Positions 22,748 through 36,612 of a DNA stretch of 64,000 nucleotides are shown here, piece after piece. Location: contig JAXDDX010000174.1 of the NCBI GenBank assembly GCA_034670405.1, positions 558,001 to 622,000 on the forward strand, written 5' to 3'. Position 1 is the first letter of the stretch; the number at the start of each line of letters is the position of its first letter. Origin of the DNA: Hoplostethus atlanticus. Its lineage: Eukaryota > Chordata > Actinopteri > Trachichthyiformes > Trachichthyidae. Made by a program: the position numbers and the translations under genes. Below the pieces are notes generated by a model that worked only from the letters and a program-made list of their open reading frames with translations, made no database searches and was not told the DNA's origin.

Positions 22748-25700
22748 ATGAATAGAATACGTATCCACGTTCTGCCGTCGAGCCGGGGCCGGGTGACCCA
22801 GACAGCCCGTCCCCAGGAGCCTCAGGCCTGCTCCTTCACCCAGCGACCGTGTTCTCAACCTCGCCTGGACGGCCTGGAATTCTGCATCAAACACATCCTG
22901 GAGGACAAGAATGCCCCATACAAACAGTGCAGCTATGTCTCCACCAAGAATGGCAAGCGTTGCCCCAATGCTGCACCGAAGGTGGAGAAGAAAGATGGGT
23001 GGGTGGAAAGTCTGAATATCAGTCTGAATATTATAATGGTTAGAAACAGTCACATTATTGACGTCTTAAAATGATGTGAGGTTTAACCCATCACTTAATG
23101 CAAAATTTTAGTAGAAATGTTGTGTCCTTTGTTTTGCCCAAATACTGTGTGTCAGACAATAGACAAATGTACAGAAGGTAGCAAGGTGCACACACTGGAT
23201 ATCCAAGCAAATTAGTGCAGTGCAGCTTTCTGTCCTGTCTCTATTTTCCATCCCCACCCCAATGACTTTGTCTGTTCATCAGAGTGACGTTCTGTGCAGA
23301 GCATGCCCGAAGGAACGCCATGGCTCTCCGAGCTCAGATGAGAAAGGCATCTTCCGGTCCATCCCCAGAGGCACTACTGTCTCAACTCAGTGGATACAAC
23401 CGTGCAGAAACACACAGCCTTGACGGCCGCACTGAAGCTAGCCGCATTCTAGGTAAGGTCTTGTTCAGCCTGGGAAAAAATGATCCACAGTAGACCCATC
23501 AGTCAGGACATTCTGCTGCATGGGGAACTAGTGTGGATATTCTGTCATAATCCTTGTGTGCATTTGCTTTGAATTTGTCTACAGTTGTGTTTCCTTTTCT
23601 GTGCAAATGAGGACTCTTCTGTTTTGTGGCATGGGGCTATTTTCATCTTGTAGTTTGTTTAACGTGTAATTATACTTTCAATGTTCAACTGTGTTCCCCT
23701 GTGACTATGCAGATGAGGACAGTTGGAGTGAGGAGGAGCAGGGTCCCCTGGTGCTGGACCAGACGTGGAGAGGAGACCCTGACAGTGAGGCTGACAGTGT
23801 CGACAGTGATCATGAGGATCCCCTGAAGTAAGAGTCTTATTTGACTCATCTTTCAGCTGAGATGTTACAGAAAAACTTGGTCAGCTATTATCATAGCACT
23901 GGCTTTGGGTTGCACTGCAATGCCTTATTAAGACTAGCTGCTTGTTGTAGCTGTGTGTTTCAGGCAACACTAGTGCAGTTGAACTTTGGTCTCAATGGTA
24001 TAGACATTCTTTATTAGGTCAGTGCATTGCCTAATTTTCCTTTTTATAGAGTTGATTATCTCAAATTCATTCATCCTAGATCCGTTTTGCAAATCCAGAC
24101 TTGGACCTTCATTTACTTGCATGAAGCAAGCTCTGCATTGGCCTCAATGCAAGATTCTTTAGTCAGACTACATGGAGCATGTCTGAAAAGTTGGGCTGAG
24201 CTGTGAGATGACCCTTTTTGCTAATGGTTTATGGTGGGATTTTTTTCTGTGCCATTGCAGACATGCAGGAGTGTACACAGCAGAGGAGGTGGCACTCATC
24301 ACCCGGGAGAAACTCATCAGGCTCCAGTCCCTCTACATCGACCAGTTCAAACGCCTGCAGCACCTGCTGAAGGAGAAGAAGCGCCGATACCTACACAGCC
24401 GCAAGGTGGAGCACGAGACTCTAGGTAAGGAGACACATTATTGGTTACCGATTTAGCGCTTTGTGCTTTGTTTACCTGTTTAATAAGTTCTGCTTTTAGG
24501 ATCGCATCCCATTCCCTCCTCCATTTACAAGGCCATAACCCCACAGTCCTAAATGATGTGCATGTCTAATAACAGGGAGCAGTTTGCTGACGGGATCTGA
24601 GGGACTGTCCGTGAAGGAGAGGGAGAACCTGAAGAAGCTGAAAGCTCTGCGTCGTTACCGTCGTCGGTACGGCATGGAAGCGCTGCTGCACCGGCAACTC
24701 AGGGAGAGGAGGCAGGCTGCCACAGAAGGAGCTCTTCAGGTGTGGAATGGGTCATTTAAATACATAGTCACGTATTATTGATTATCAGCTTGTCTGAAGT
24801 AGTACCTGCAGTAGACAGTTTCAATGTAGTGAATATAAAATCACTACGTTGGTAAAATATCTCCAACATTAGTATATTGAAAATGCTCTCAAATGTTCCC
24901 ATTGCTTTCAGGTTTGATAGGGTAAACAGTGTAAATTTTGATAATAGAATGAAATCCCTTCCCACAATGCTGCGTGACAGAAGTGATGGTAAAATTCACT
25001 GAAAACATCATGCCCGACACATATCAGCATGTGGGCTTTGGTATGCTTTGAATGTAGTTGATGAAGTTGATATTGTCATCAAGCTTTTAGAGTTCTCACA
25101 CACTGCAACAGGTCACAGCACAGTTAGTGGGGATTGTACATACTCTTAGGTTTGAGTGTGTACTGAACATTTTTGAGCATAGGACTTCATAGGATTTCAT
25201 CAAACTTTTATAAATCTTTTCCTTGGATCATTTTGTGGCTGCATCCTTTCCGAGCCTCAGTCACGGTTAACTGTAATGAAATCTCTTGCCTTGATGTACT
25301 ATTTTGACCTTGTCTAACAAGGGGTTTCTCTGTTCTAGCTACACACAAGAACCATGTATGAGAAATGCATCTCGTTTGTGGAGGGCACCCGCTTGTACCA
25401 ATCCCTGCCTGCCTATGACCCGACACTGCATCTCTCGTATCCTCATGTGTTGAAGGTGTATTTGTTGAATAAGCCTACGAGAACGTGGTCCATTTTCATT
25501 GAAGAGACTACATAGCTGTGGTTTCTTAGCTGTAATGAAAGGCAAATGCAAAATGTTTGAATTTGCTGATACACTGCTGTTTAACACTTAGTATCTATGG
25601 TCGTAACCTATTTTCACAATTTGATTTCAAGCTGTGCTTGACACTGAGATTATCTATTTATTTGAACTATCCATCTTTTTCTCCTGAATCAATTTCAACT

Positions 25701-27605
25701 TGGCCCTGATCAAGATCACCAGTTTGCAGTAGCTGTTGGTTTCAAACAGAGCCGACATCAAGTCCTTCCTATGGTCTGTTGGTTTCCCCCAGAGTTACAA
25801 AGGGATTAATCAATTCATTTGGAAGGAACAAAATGCCATCGCTTCTTAATTTGTACCCCAAATCATTTAGTATATGCATAACCTCACTTGCTTACAACAG
25901 TATGTACAATGTGGTTCTCTTTGTATCGGTTAAGAACAACAAAATGGTTGTTATTGCAAGTACTGGGTCTTGTGTTATTCTAACTGCCAGGTTGGCTGGA
26001 AACTGATTCAACTGTTCAGAAAACAGTGTTTAATTGTGAACGAGGCATACATACCCCGCTGAATCACTGTGCTCAGACAAAAAGCATAAACTCATTGTAC
26101 AAAACCATTCAGCCCTATCATTTATACAGTCAAGCCTTTTGCAACTAAACAATAAGTCTTATGTTGAGCAATAATTATAGTAAGCTTATTTGGATGGAGA
26201 TAATTGTAGTACTTGCAATAATACTCATTATTTGTCCACCTAGTAAATGTTTCCCTTGAATCATATCCCATTCTCAACTTTGTTTTACTTTTGAGATGAA
26301 ACTTGTTTTTTTTAGCTATTTGATGATTTTCTGACGACCTTGCTTTCTGCGTTGCTATGTCTTAATCATCGTCCTTGACTACGAGGCACACAGACATCTA
26401 CCAGGACAGTAATCAGGTGCTTTTCAGGATGTGTCCAGGCTTGAAGGATGTCCCGTGTGACCGTACCGTGCACATGGGGCAGTCCGAAGAGCCTCGCTGC
26501 CCGCTTCACCTCCCCCTGCCTCCCCCCATGTACCAGCCTGAGCAAGAGCCTCCACCACAGGAGCAGCTCACTCTTGCAGCCAAAGACATGTACCTGAGTG
26601 CAGCAGAGCTTCAGCCCACAGAGAGCCTGCCGCTAGAGTTCAGTGATGTATGTTGGAATGTTTTTTCCCCCTCCCTTGTACCCTTAAACACTGTAAAGTT
26701 TCAGAAATCCTCATTCACCTCCCTTAGTCTGGTCCTCAGAATAAAGTGTGGGACTGTAGCTTATAGCTTGCTTCCTTGTTTACTTTGTTTGATTCTGAAG
26801 TGGCTTTTGACATTTTCCGGCTAGTGGTTTTATACATCCCAAGTCCTACAGTGTCCCCAACTATCTTGATGCTCATTGAAAATGCTCATTGCACATTAGA
26901 AATGAATGGGGTTTGTTTGTCCAACAAACTCGATTCATGTATTCTCCGCCATGTAGGACCTGGATGTGGAAGGCGATGGCATGCAGGGTCCTCCGTCCCC
27001 CCTACAGTTTGATACGGCCCTGGCCCTGGAGGACCAGACCATCAGAGCCATTGCTGAGGCTCCCATGGACATCCTAACTGGAGGGGACCCAGACCAGGTT
27101 GACCTGGACGCCTCAGGACAGGAGCTATCAGAAATGGATGACCAGGTAAACCCTACTTGTCTAAATGAATTGCATACTTAAAGCCTCCCTTGCCTCGTCT
27201 TCCATCGTTCTGTTGGTCAAAGCAGGATAACCAACTTCAAAGATAACCAACTTAGAGGAAAAGATTGTTGTGTGTTGTGAGTGCTGTGTTTTTAGTTTTT
27301 ACCTTGACAGTGAGCTAGACAACAGACGTTTACAGTCTTACATGTTGGGTTATGCGTTTGACATGACAAACATGTTAAAATTGCAACCATACGAGTATGG
27401 ATATCACCAAAGCATTCTTTTGGCTGAAAATGATAACTTGAGACACAGCATCAATGGGTGAACGCCTCTACCAGCAGTAAAGTTGTCACTGCTGTGTCTT
27501 AACTCCCTGTTGTTCGTCTAGGTTGTGTCGGAGGTGGTAGGAGGTGAAGAGGACGCCACTGAGAATTCACTCCAAGACTTCAACACCGCTGATGCTCCTA
27601 GATGA
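22748..27605 (+). CDS. kansl2: kansl2, KAT8 regulatory NSL complex subunit 2
   Basis: Subunit of the NSL complex with the histone H4 acetyltransferase KAT8. Exons: 22748-22998, 23283-23452, 23713-23827, 24261-24424, 24576-24739, 25339-25436, 26394-26647, 26957-27145 and 27522-27605, ~495 aa (human 492). Matching blocks: [10 protein letters not shown]; a Cys/His module [32 protein letters not shown] and [30 protein letters not shown]; and [15 protein letters not shown]. The sixth exon is broken: FVEGTR and CLPMTRHC are in different frames, and its 98-nt length is one base too long for the flanking phases, so one extra base lies near 25388-25396. All splice sites are intact, so I read this as an assembly error in a working gene. 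It directly follows ccnt1 in the same direction, as in human. Confidence 0.95.
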
Positions 27606-27915
27606 GAAGCTCCATTTCTGCTTCCTTCTCAAACGGACAAGACGTTTCACTTCCACAGACACTAATGTTGAGCTGATCAAAGCCTGATCTACAGTGTAGA
27701 TCACCTTCAGAGGGATGACCATATCAAATCCAAGCCTTTTTAGACCTTTGCCAATAGACTGTTACAATATCCATTCATTGATTGTAATTCAGTTTTGTCA
27801 TTTTTGGTATATTTAATGTTTCCATTGCCTTACAGTAAATTGTTCCTAGACACCGTCTCTTGTTTCTGAGTCTTACGTCAGCTTGTCCTGATATGCACAT
27901 AGTAGCTTGTCTAAA

Positions 27916-27921
27916 AATAAA
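27916..27921 (+). terminator. kansl2 polyadenylation signal AATAAA
   Basis: Canonical hexamer 311 bp after the kansl2 stop codon. Confidence 0.7.
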
Positions 27922-28239
27922 GAATCGTACACTCATCTCATCACTCGTTTGTGTGAATATTCAGTAAACCATCCATAAATAAACTATTTTATGATACATT
28001 TGTTGAATTGTCTTTGATTGGATGTGATCCTTTTTTTTCGTAATGATACCCTGCTGAGGAGATTTATGGTGCAATGAGAATTATTTTTGGTGTGCAGAGA
28101 ATATTTAGGCATTCAGAAAACCACATATACAGGGAAGTTGTGTTTTAAAGTATATGGTGAAGTTATGTTTGGCAGCATGGGACACAGCCTCCCCTGAAAA
28201 AAAAAAAATTGGGGCGGGTAATGCAATTTCATGCAATGA

Positions 28240-28428
28240 CATCACTTTTCCTCAACCCAAACACCAAACGCTGAGGGAGAGAAAGAAAGCGGCTGCTGCA
28301 GAGGAGAGGACGCCGCTAGAAAATGACTTATTAACGTTATATCCTATATTAAAAAAAAAATACTGTACTTACATTTTTATTCATCATGGCGCGGACACGT
28401 CCTCTTCGACAATTCCCAACCAAATGAG
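28240..28428 (+). other. Candidate non-coding first exon of nckap5l (or a separate ncRNA)
   Basis: Purine-rich stretch ending at CAAATGAG with a strong GTGAGT donor at 28429. It holds a 13-codon upstream ORF (MARTRPLRQFPTK) that stops at the junction. TAACGTTAGCC follows at ~28478, as after other promoters here. Joining to nckap5l is inferred from strand and position only. Confidence 0.4.
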
Positions 28429-30940
28429 GTGAGTTTTCATAGACTGGGGGAGGGAAAAAAGCCATTTCATGTCCCTTAACGTTAGCCGAGTCGGTTTTTA
28501 CGGGTGAGATTTGCTGGAATACCGACAGTGAACCTAGCATGCTTACATTTTTCACACCAGCGGAACAGTAAAGGGCTATGTGTATTTATAGTGCGCAAGA
28601 TGTTGGTGGCATTAGTTTGTTGTGAACATTAAAATGTGCCCGTTTTTCCTGTTTTCTTGCCTGGTTGTGTGTCAAGGGCGTAACAGCATTGCCCATGTTG
28701 GAGGGGACCACTTTCGGTGGAAGGTTTGGAGGGCCTATCCCCAAGAAAAATGTGCATTTTCTCAGCATACCTCGTCCGGTTTAGTTCTGGATGTGTGTTG
28801 GCCGAGTATTTTAAATACGGGCCTGTGGCAGTCTAGCCTTGGTTTAAAGGTTGAAATCAGAAAAGGGAACCTGAAAAAGGAACTGTCAACTCTGCCTTGT
28901 AAAGTATGTAAATCTGCTGCATTTTTAGTTTCAACTTCCCATTGATGCAGACAAGCAGTTTATGGTGTTTCACAGTGCAGTCTAGTCGGGGTAAAGCCAC
29001 GACCAAAGTTAAGCCATATTCCACCATTTTAGGAGAAAATCTGAATTACAATGTGCTGCGAAAACTTTGTAAGCTGTGAATATGTCTGCTGCAGGTATGC
29101 AGGGGAGGGTGAACAGTATATTATAGCAAGTAGTATCTAAATGATGTAAGTTACACGAAGATAGGGTCTTCATAAACCATAAATTAATGCTTTTTATGAA
29201 AACATACTTGATTTTTGTGTATGTTGTTGCTTTACCATATGATGATACTTTACCCACATTTACCACTACATCACTGGTCTGCAGCAATGTTGCACCAGTT
29301 TCTGTACATTTTATTTACTTGATGATTTAAGTGATTCTGCTAACCAGAGGCGTTCAAATTTAGTATTAAAACTATCAGCGAGGGAGTGAGCAACACTTCA
29401 CTGAGAACAAAAGGACATGAATGAGGTCATTGATACTTCACTTGTAACATAGTGGTGTGATGTAAATGAAGGAGCAGAATTCATATTTTAATTGGCAGTC
29501 TGATCTTGAGCAGAATACCAATTATGGCAAGTTGGCAGGAAAAGTAAATCCTGGAGCAATACAAGGGATACACCAGTACAATTACTGAGCCTCTACCAAA
29601 CTAATTAAAGGTTTCAGTATCAGTGAATACCCCCCATGCAAACATTCAATATCAAGAACTATTTGTAACATCAGAAATCAAAGTGACCTGATATTCTTCT
29701 GTTGGATTTATCTAATGCAGAAAAATGGTTTATAGCTCAGTTTATTACTCGTTACTCAGTATAGACTCAGACTTTCAGTAAAGGTAATGACCCAGATTGG
29801 TACTCATATTTCCAATGCCGAAGGTTTACTCGTCTGTATCTCCATTGGCAGTGAAAGTGTGGTACTGGAACATCCCTAAACAATGCAGCGTTTCAGTGAA
29901 TGTGATGCCCTCTAGATTTTCTGAATGACATTCGTATCATGAGGAGTGGATTGTTGGCCCACATATTTTTTTCACATAGTGAAGGATTGTATTGGCAATA
30001 AAACATGTTTACCAATTATGTCAGTAACTTGTAGGCCGAGACCAAGACGATTTTAAAAACCAAGTTCTAAGTTAATGTTTGGAAATTTTTGTAGTTAAAA
30101 AACATGCATGCTCAGTGGTCTGTGTTGTCTGTTGGGCTTAGACCAGATAGAAGCTCATGCTTTTTGCATTGTCTCATCATCTCATCTGCACTAAGACCAA
30201 ATCTCAGGCTCATAGATTATTTTCAGCCTCCTGACTTAAAGGTAAACAGAAATGGCCCAAAATGATCCAAGTTTAGACTGTACATTTTTTACTGAAGATG
30301 TCATACGAAATGCTCACTGAATCTTTTTGTGTTCGTGGGCTGCATTTTTCTAATTTTGCTGACAAGAGAAATTATGTACCCTCACGTCGCTCCAAATTGT
30401 CTGTTGATGTAATGTTGCACTTTCCCATTTTTGGAGGTCCACATTGTAAGAATCACTCATACACCTATCTAAACTGTGACTACATGAGTAAACACACCAT
30501 TAGCAAAACTTCAGCGTGTGGACTAGTTTCCTCAACAAGGTGATTGTCTCTGAGAAGGTTGCGTGAGATCTAAAAAATATCTAAATATTTAAAGTTGAAA
30601 GGTGACCTGACCACAGGTGAACTTTGTTTATTCAAACCTCCGAATTTCCAAACCCAACAGTCTAGCAAAGAGAAATTATAGCCTACTTTGTTGATTGGGT
30701 GGAATTACTGGGATGTTTTAGTTGATGTGTGTAACTGAAAACATTAAAACGTGACATTGCAGGGTACCGAGCATTTGAGAATGTATGTGCATGTATGTTT
30801 CATATGTTGAAAAAGATCTGGTCCAGAACGTCAGTACCTATCAGTGCTATGAACATTTCATTCCTATGAATGAGCTCATAACTGCTGAGGGATTTGGATA
30901 AATGTGGTTCTACTCTACACTCTCTAGATTACATCTGCTG

Positions 30941-30981
30941 TGTGTGTGTGTGCGTGTGTGCGTGTGTGCGTGTGCGCGTGT
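30941..30981. repeat. (GT)n/(GC) microsatellite
   Basis: Alternating TG with CG interruptions over about 40 bp, a potential Z-DNA former. Confidence 0.8.
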
Positions 30982-32687
30982 TTTGAGCTTGATTGAAGTT
31001 TTGTGCAAGTTCTGTCCCAGTGCAACTTTAAGATTGCATATCCAAGCTGTGCCGCATTACATCATGAAAAGCAGAGCCAGTGACTTATTCAAGTGTAATG
31101 GGCAGTATAAGTGCTCGCTCACCCTGTTCGCCTCTGATTGTTCACAGATGTTCTGCACGCCTTTGTGTCCCACATCTTGCTGCAGCAGGCTCATATAGAC
31201 GCCACATACGGCCTTCAGACTTTATTATAGAGGGGAAACGTGGCAGGGAATAAATGTTTACAATTTGGCTGTTGGTTCTGTTAACCAAATCAGTTTCGGT
31301 TTTTAAATGCTCCCATTGGAGAGGGCGCCGAGCCACCGCAACACATAGCAGTCTATCTGTTGAGAAACCGCCTCGCAGGCTCGTGCCGTGGGCAAAAGGT
31401 GTGTTACACGGAGCAAAAGGGCCTTCGGTATAACCTCTTAACAGACATTCAAGGTCAGTCTTGCTGTGAAATGATCGCTTTATTAGACTTAGCGGTCGTA
31501 GTTCGCTGCTTTTACAGGGAGGAAAGAGAAACTGGATGGTGATGCAGCCGGTTTGATGCCTCGTCGGAGTGCGCAGACAGGTCAGAGCCGCCTGCAGTCT
31601 TGGCCTATCTCCCCAGTATGCACCCTGTGGATTGGCCTCCCCTCCGCACAAATGGCCATGCTTTGAAGATAGGCTAGGCTGGGGCTGGGACCTCTCCTTA
31701 TCACTTATCGGTTCAGCGCTTTATCGCCCCGCTGTCTGATGCGTGCAGGTACCGTAGTTACCATGGTTATATGGCAGCGGCACTTCGGAGCACGCATTAG
31801 CATGTAGAAATATTCATCAATTACCCGATGGAGTCAGCTCGATACGACAGAAGCTCGCAGCAGGAGGGACGTCTGACTGAGATCTCCCCGAGACATCATC
31901 AAGAGCACTACTGTTTCCACACACACACACAATGCAGATATTTAGATGAAAGGAATTATCCTTGCCTGCGTTGTTTCCCCCCACAGCCTTTTGTTTTCCT
32001 CCTTTTGAACTCACAAGGCGCCGACTCAAAGAAGTCGGTGCTTATTTGTATGCATGTCAACTGCAATCTAAGCTAAAGAAGTCGCTAAGAACAACTTAAA
32101 CCCTTGGCCCCTGTGTTGTTGTTTTTTTTGTCTTGGAGCCTGCTGTGCAGAATATGGCCTCTGAAATATGTATGATTGAATATGCCTCAGGAATCCTAAT
32201 AGTGTGCGAGCGCAGAGCTACCACCAAATGCAGAGGACTCATTCAAAATCCACCCTACAGAGGAATCTGTGGTCGCACAAACATTGAAGTTGGCAAAACA
32301 CTGCTTTAGCTGCAGCTGCAACAAACATTCGATTCATCAGTCTGGCCAGAGAAAATATGGCTTGGAATGTAGCTTTAATCAGCTGAAGTAAGCCGGGTCA
32401 CTACCACGTCCTGTTTGGCCAAAAAGAGGGTAAATGGCCATAATTTTGCCAGAGCAATCTATTAGATCCTGATTTTTATTTTTAAACTTGTATTTGAGTG
32501 GTGATATCTATGATAACATGGATTAAGAGTACTTAGATAAAGAATAACACCTACAGTGCAAGGCTTTGTCTATATTTAGGCTGTCTTGTATCCTCTGTAT
32601 TAAACAGTGTTCCTTTGTGCACCCCTGGAGTTTATTTTCCTTTATCTTAAAATAAGTTGTTATTGAGGGGCTGTGTGAACACCCACA

Positions 32688-32699
32688 CCCCCCCCCCCC

Positions 32700-32740
<41 letters not shown>
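32688..32740. repeat. Poly-C run followed by (CA)n microsatellite
   Basis: About 15 C, then about 19 CA repeats. Confidence 0.9.
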
Positions 32741-35700
32741 CCATTCAATCCATAAACCCACTCCCACAAGATGCTTAGTGAGCTCTCGATCTTCCAGCGC
32801 TTTCAAATTCTCACGAGCTTCCTGTTTCCAGCCCTCTCCATCAACCCAATCTATATGCCTTGAAAAAACATTGAGGTGCTCTCTTTCCCGTGGAGATTGT
32901 AATGGCCATTTAACCATTGTTGTGATAAAGAACCGATTGCTTGCAGTCTTCTGCACTGCCTGTAACGAGACTCTCCATATATAACCCTCTTCGGGCAGGC
33001 TCTCCTATTTTTTTCTTATTCTGTACCATAAATAGGGCTTCCTTTTGGCCAGACCTTGGGAAAAGGATGTGGATGATGAGGAGGAGGGCACACTTGGCTC
33101 AGCTGAGATAGTACTATGGGCTTCTGGTCTAGTCTGAGCCCCAGCGCCTGGTGGCCAGATGTGTAGAGATTGCCCATTGCCAAACCACTCACGCTCCCCC
33201 TCAGCCTTCTCTGGTCCGGTGTCATTGTTCTCGACGTGTCCGGTCTCGCCTTTCGTTTTACAGTGTGGTCAGACCACTATAGCGACTCTATAGACTGGCC
33301 GTAATGTGAATGCTTGCGTCCTGGATTAACTCGTCTGGCCTCACCAGCGTGCGTCTCGTTCGACGCTCTCACATTTTTGTTTCAGGGTTCAGTAGTTTGA
33401 TGTTAATATGACTCATTGAGGATCAGGTGGTAAAGAGGTTTGCTGACACACATGGAAATCTTGCGTGGACCTGGACAAAAATGCAATTGTTCTTCTGGCA
33501 GTCTGGTTACGCAGCTCGTAGTCTGGTTGGCAAGGGGACACCACCTCCTCTCTGGGGTATTTACAGCGATATGAAACCTGTCTTTACAGGGGCCATGACA
33601 AACGGTTTTCATTACCGGGCTTTTATGATTACAGAAATGAACTGAAGAGCATACTTTAAATCTTTTCACGTGTGAGGGATTTATTAAGGTCACCGTGGCT
33701 ACAGAATGAGATGGTGGTAAAATAAAAGTTTCTTCTGAAGTACACGTGAAGGTGATTTCTCTTGTACAGCCTAGACCGGCAACCCAGACTAGAGCTGCCT
33801 GCTGGTGACGGCTCACTAGCTACGCCTCCTGACTTCATTATGAGGTTGACTAAGCCAAGGCAATGCAAATGAACACCAGAGGCCTCCACCAAAACCCCAT
33901 TGGGGTTTTTATAGTTCCAGCTGTAGACCCTGCCCATCTCCCAGCAGAGGAGCGAGTGTCACATTTCTTGTAGGTGGATTAGCCCTCCACCTCACATTAC
34001 TGCCCATTAAACTGTCTGGCTCTCAATAGGGGTTTGTACCCCATGAGTCTGATTTACACCTCTGAGTTCCCCTGACAGCTCCCTTCGCTCCGGCTGCCCT
34101 CTAAGAACGGTCAAGATGGACCATCTGCCAACGGACAGTTGAATTTCCTCGTCTTTGCGCGTTTCTGTTGGTCGTGGCACGGTTCTCTTTTGTGGAGGAG
34201 GAAGGGTTTTCTGTGTCGTCTTGTGTAGCCGGGCCACCTTGAGTTGTGTGTACGGACATTGCTTGTTTGAAACCTCAAACAGAGGTGGCGTTGTGATGGC
34301 AGAGGCTCGCTTTACATGTTGTTTGCATTGAATTCCAAATCAGTCACATATGCTCATCCTGTTTCCCGCTCCCGCTCGTTTGAATACTCTCAACACGTTT
34401 CTAGGCAGGTTCTTTCCTGTGCTGTGACCTTGTTTTATCACTCCTTGACATTCTCATGTCTGGCTCTCATCTGTGTTAACATTACTGTTGAGAATTTAGC
34501 GAAGATCCTCACTCGGAGAAAGTGGAACTTGGAGGGGGCCACAATAGGCCTTTTATGTGGGGAGTTATTCTCATTCCCCTGTGTTAGCTCCAGGGGACCA
34601 TGTGACTGCATCTCATTCAGGTCATGTCAGCCTTTGACCCTCTTAGAGGGGCAACTAGTCCCTGAATGTCCCATTCATCCTATACAGATGTCTGTGTGCA
34701 TTAATGTCTGACATAGCAGAGGTATGTCAATCCCCCCACAGTCCATTCACTTTGTCGAGTGATAGTCCACCTCATCTGTTGTTGACGTGTCTCTGCCCCA
34801 GTGCCAACAAGACACATTCCTCCAGGTTTATTGTGCTTGGGGATTCAAATGATTCTGTTTCCTAGATTGAAGCAGTGAGGGTCAATGCTGTAGTTAGTCT
34901 GCTGGCTCCCCCTTTTGACCGCTAGGTGGACTCAGATTAGAGGCCTGGGGAGGGACTGGGCAGGGCCGCCATATGTGTTTGTAATAAGAGGATAAAATCC
35001 TCGCTGAACACAAGCTCTTTTGATCCTGGTGATTTTTGACGTGAATCGCAGTGACCGCAGTGCGTCGTTTCTAGGTTGAGGTTGTTTCTCGATGCCCCGT
35101 TTATCTTGCCTGGCTAGCAGTTTCCCAATACTGTAATCTCACACAGTAGACTTTACATGCCTTGCCTCTGGGGATTGTCCATACTGAATTTATTAGTCGT
35201 CTGTTTGACATTTATCTTGAAACAATAGCCTGCCTTTTCTCAATTTAGAGTTTTTGGCATGTATTTAACATGCAAAATCTGGGGCACGTCCTCATTCGCC
35301 ACACTGACGAGACGGGAGTTTTTGAGAGTCAAATCTATATTACAATGGCCTGAAACTACTGACATTCATGAGAGCACCCTGGGGCGCTTGATTTTGACCA
35401 GAGGAAGTCTGGCCTGGTACCAAGTCAATTCAGGTCAGGTCTGTTGTCGCCTCAATTAGGGTCAAATGAAGAAAGGAGTAGCCCAACTTTCAACCGTCAG
35501 CTGAAGTAGGTATAGATCTATGAGTTACATTTTCACTGTTGATTTGCACAAGCAGTAACAGGGATGTAGGGACGCGTTCACCTTGCGTTTCTGCTTTATT
35601 GTCTTCGCTTCCCACATTCAAGTCATGAAACCCATGTTTTCTTCCTCTTGTCTGCGCCTGCCTCGGCATCCAGGCGTTTTGTCATCCGACTGATCTGGCG

Positions 35701-36169
35701 TATCTGGTATGTCTGGAAGTACAGAGGATGGTGTGAAACCAGATGAGTCATGTAGGGTGAAAACCTGGGCAGACAACCACAGACACCGTGTTGTCATGCG
35801 TTTATAATAGCTTTATTTGTTAGCATATGAAAAACCACTGCATACATTTCTATTCTTTTCAGGACAATTCTGAATTTATTCCAACATTAAATGATTTTGC
35901 AATTGATTCCTGTTTGTTTCCTTAACCGTCACGGGGGGACTCAATCCAATACTTGTGATTGGGAGAGAAAATCCTCTTAGCACAGAGCCTGTGTTCTTTC
36001 TAGGCCACTGAATGGCTCTGTGCAGAACTCGATCAGTCTAGTGTGGCTGTCGGATATCCTCTCTGTACGTCCCTTTGTCCGCTACATGGAAGAGGTCTCC
36101 TTTGAAATGTAACCCCCCCCCTCTCCTCTTCTTTATGGCCCGGGCCAGCAGCTGTAGGGTTAATGTTTA

Positions 36170-36190
36170 GCAGCGGCGGCGGCGGCACAA

Positions 36191-36225
<35 letters not shown>

Positions 36226-36612
36226 GGAGTTGTAGGAGGAGGGGTGAGGGAGAAGGAGAGGAGAGGTGGGGGCTGGTCCACAGCTGTTGTAGTAGGCAGG
36301 GTCTATTCGGGTAGGAAGCCTGCCTCACTCGCCCTGGAACAATGGGAGACATGGCAGCCTCTGCAGACAGCGCAGGCATACACACAATGCACATGCCCAA
36401 GGACAGGCCTTTTCTAGCGGTAGCGTAGAGGAAACCGGCTTCCTCGCCACAGAGGGTGACGGCAGTCTTACCGGGAGGGAAGAAAATCCCCTCCTCAGCC
36501 GGAAAACACAAATGCTACATTGTGGCCTCTGTTTTTTTTTTTGGTGCCTTACATTTCATTCTGCTGTGAGGAGATCTCGGACGCACTGACTGGATGACAG
36601 AGCGGCGGCAAG
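36170..36612 (+). other. Candidate alternative GC-rich first exon/CpG-type promoter of nckap5l
   Basis: Starts with a GGC triplet run and a (GA)n tract at about 36192-36222, is GC-rich, and ends in GGCGGCAAG with a consensus GTGAGG donor at 36613. No initiating coding sequence was recognised. It could be an alternative 5' UTR exon of nckap5l. Confidence 0.35.

Noticed and set aside
22999-27521. snoRNAs in kansl2 introns (human KANSL2 introns host SNORA2 and SNORA34)
   Set aside because: I could not identify a convincing two-hairpin H/ACA structure by eye; a covariance-model search would decide.
31142-31651. 169-codon minus-strand open frame
   Set aside because: Composition looks random, it has no recognisable domain and no plausible splice partners; a chance frame in GC-richer DNA.
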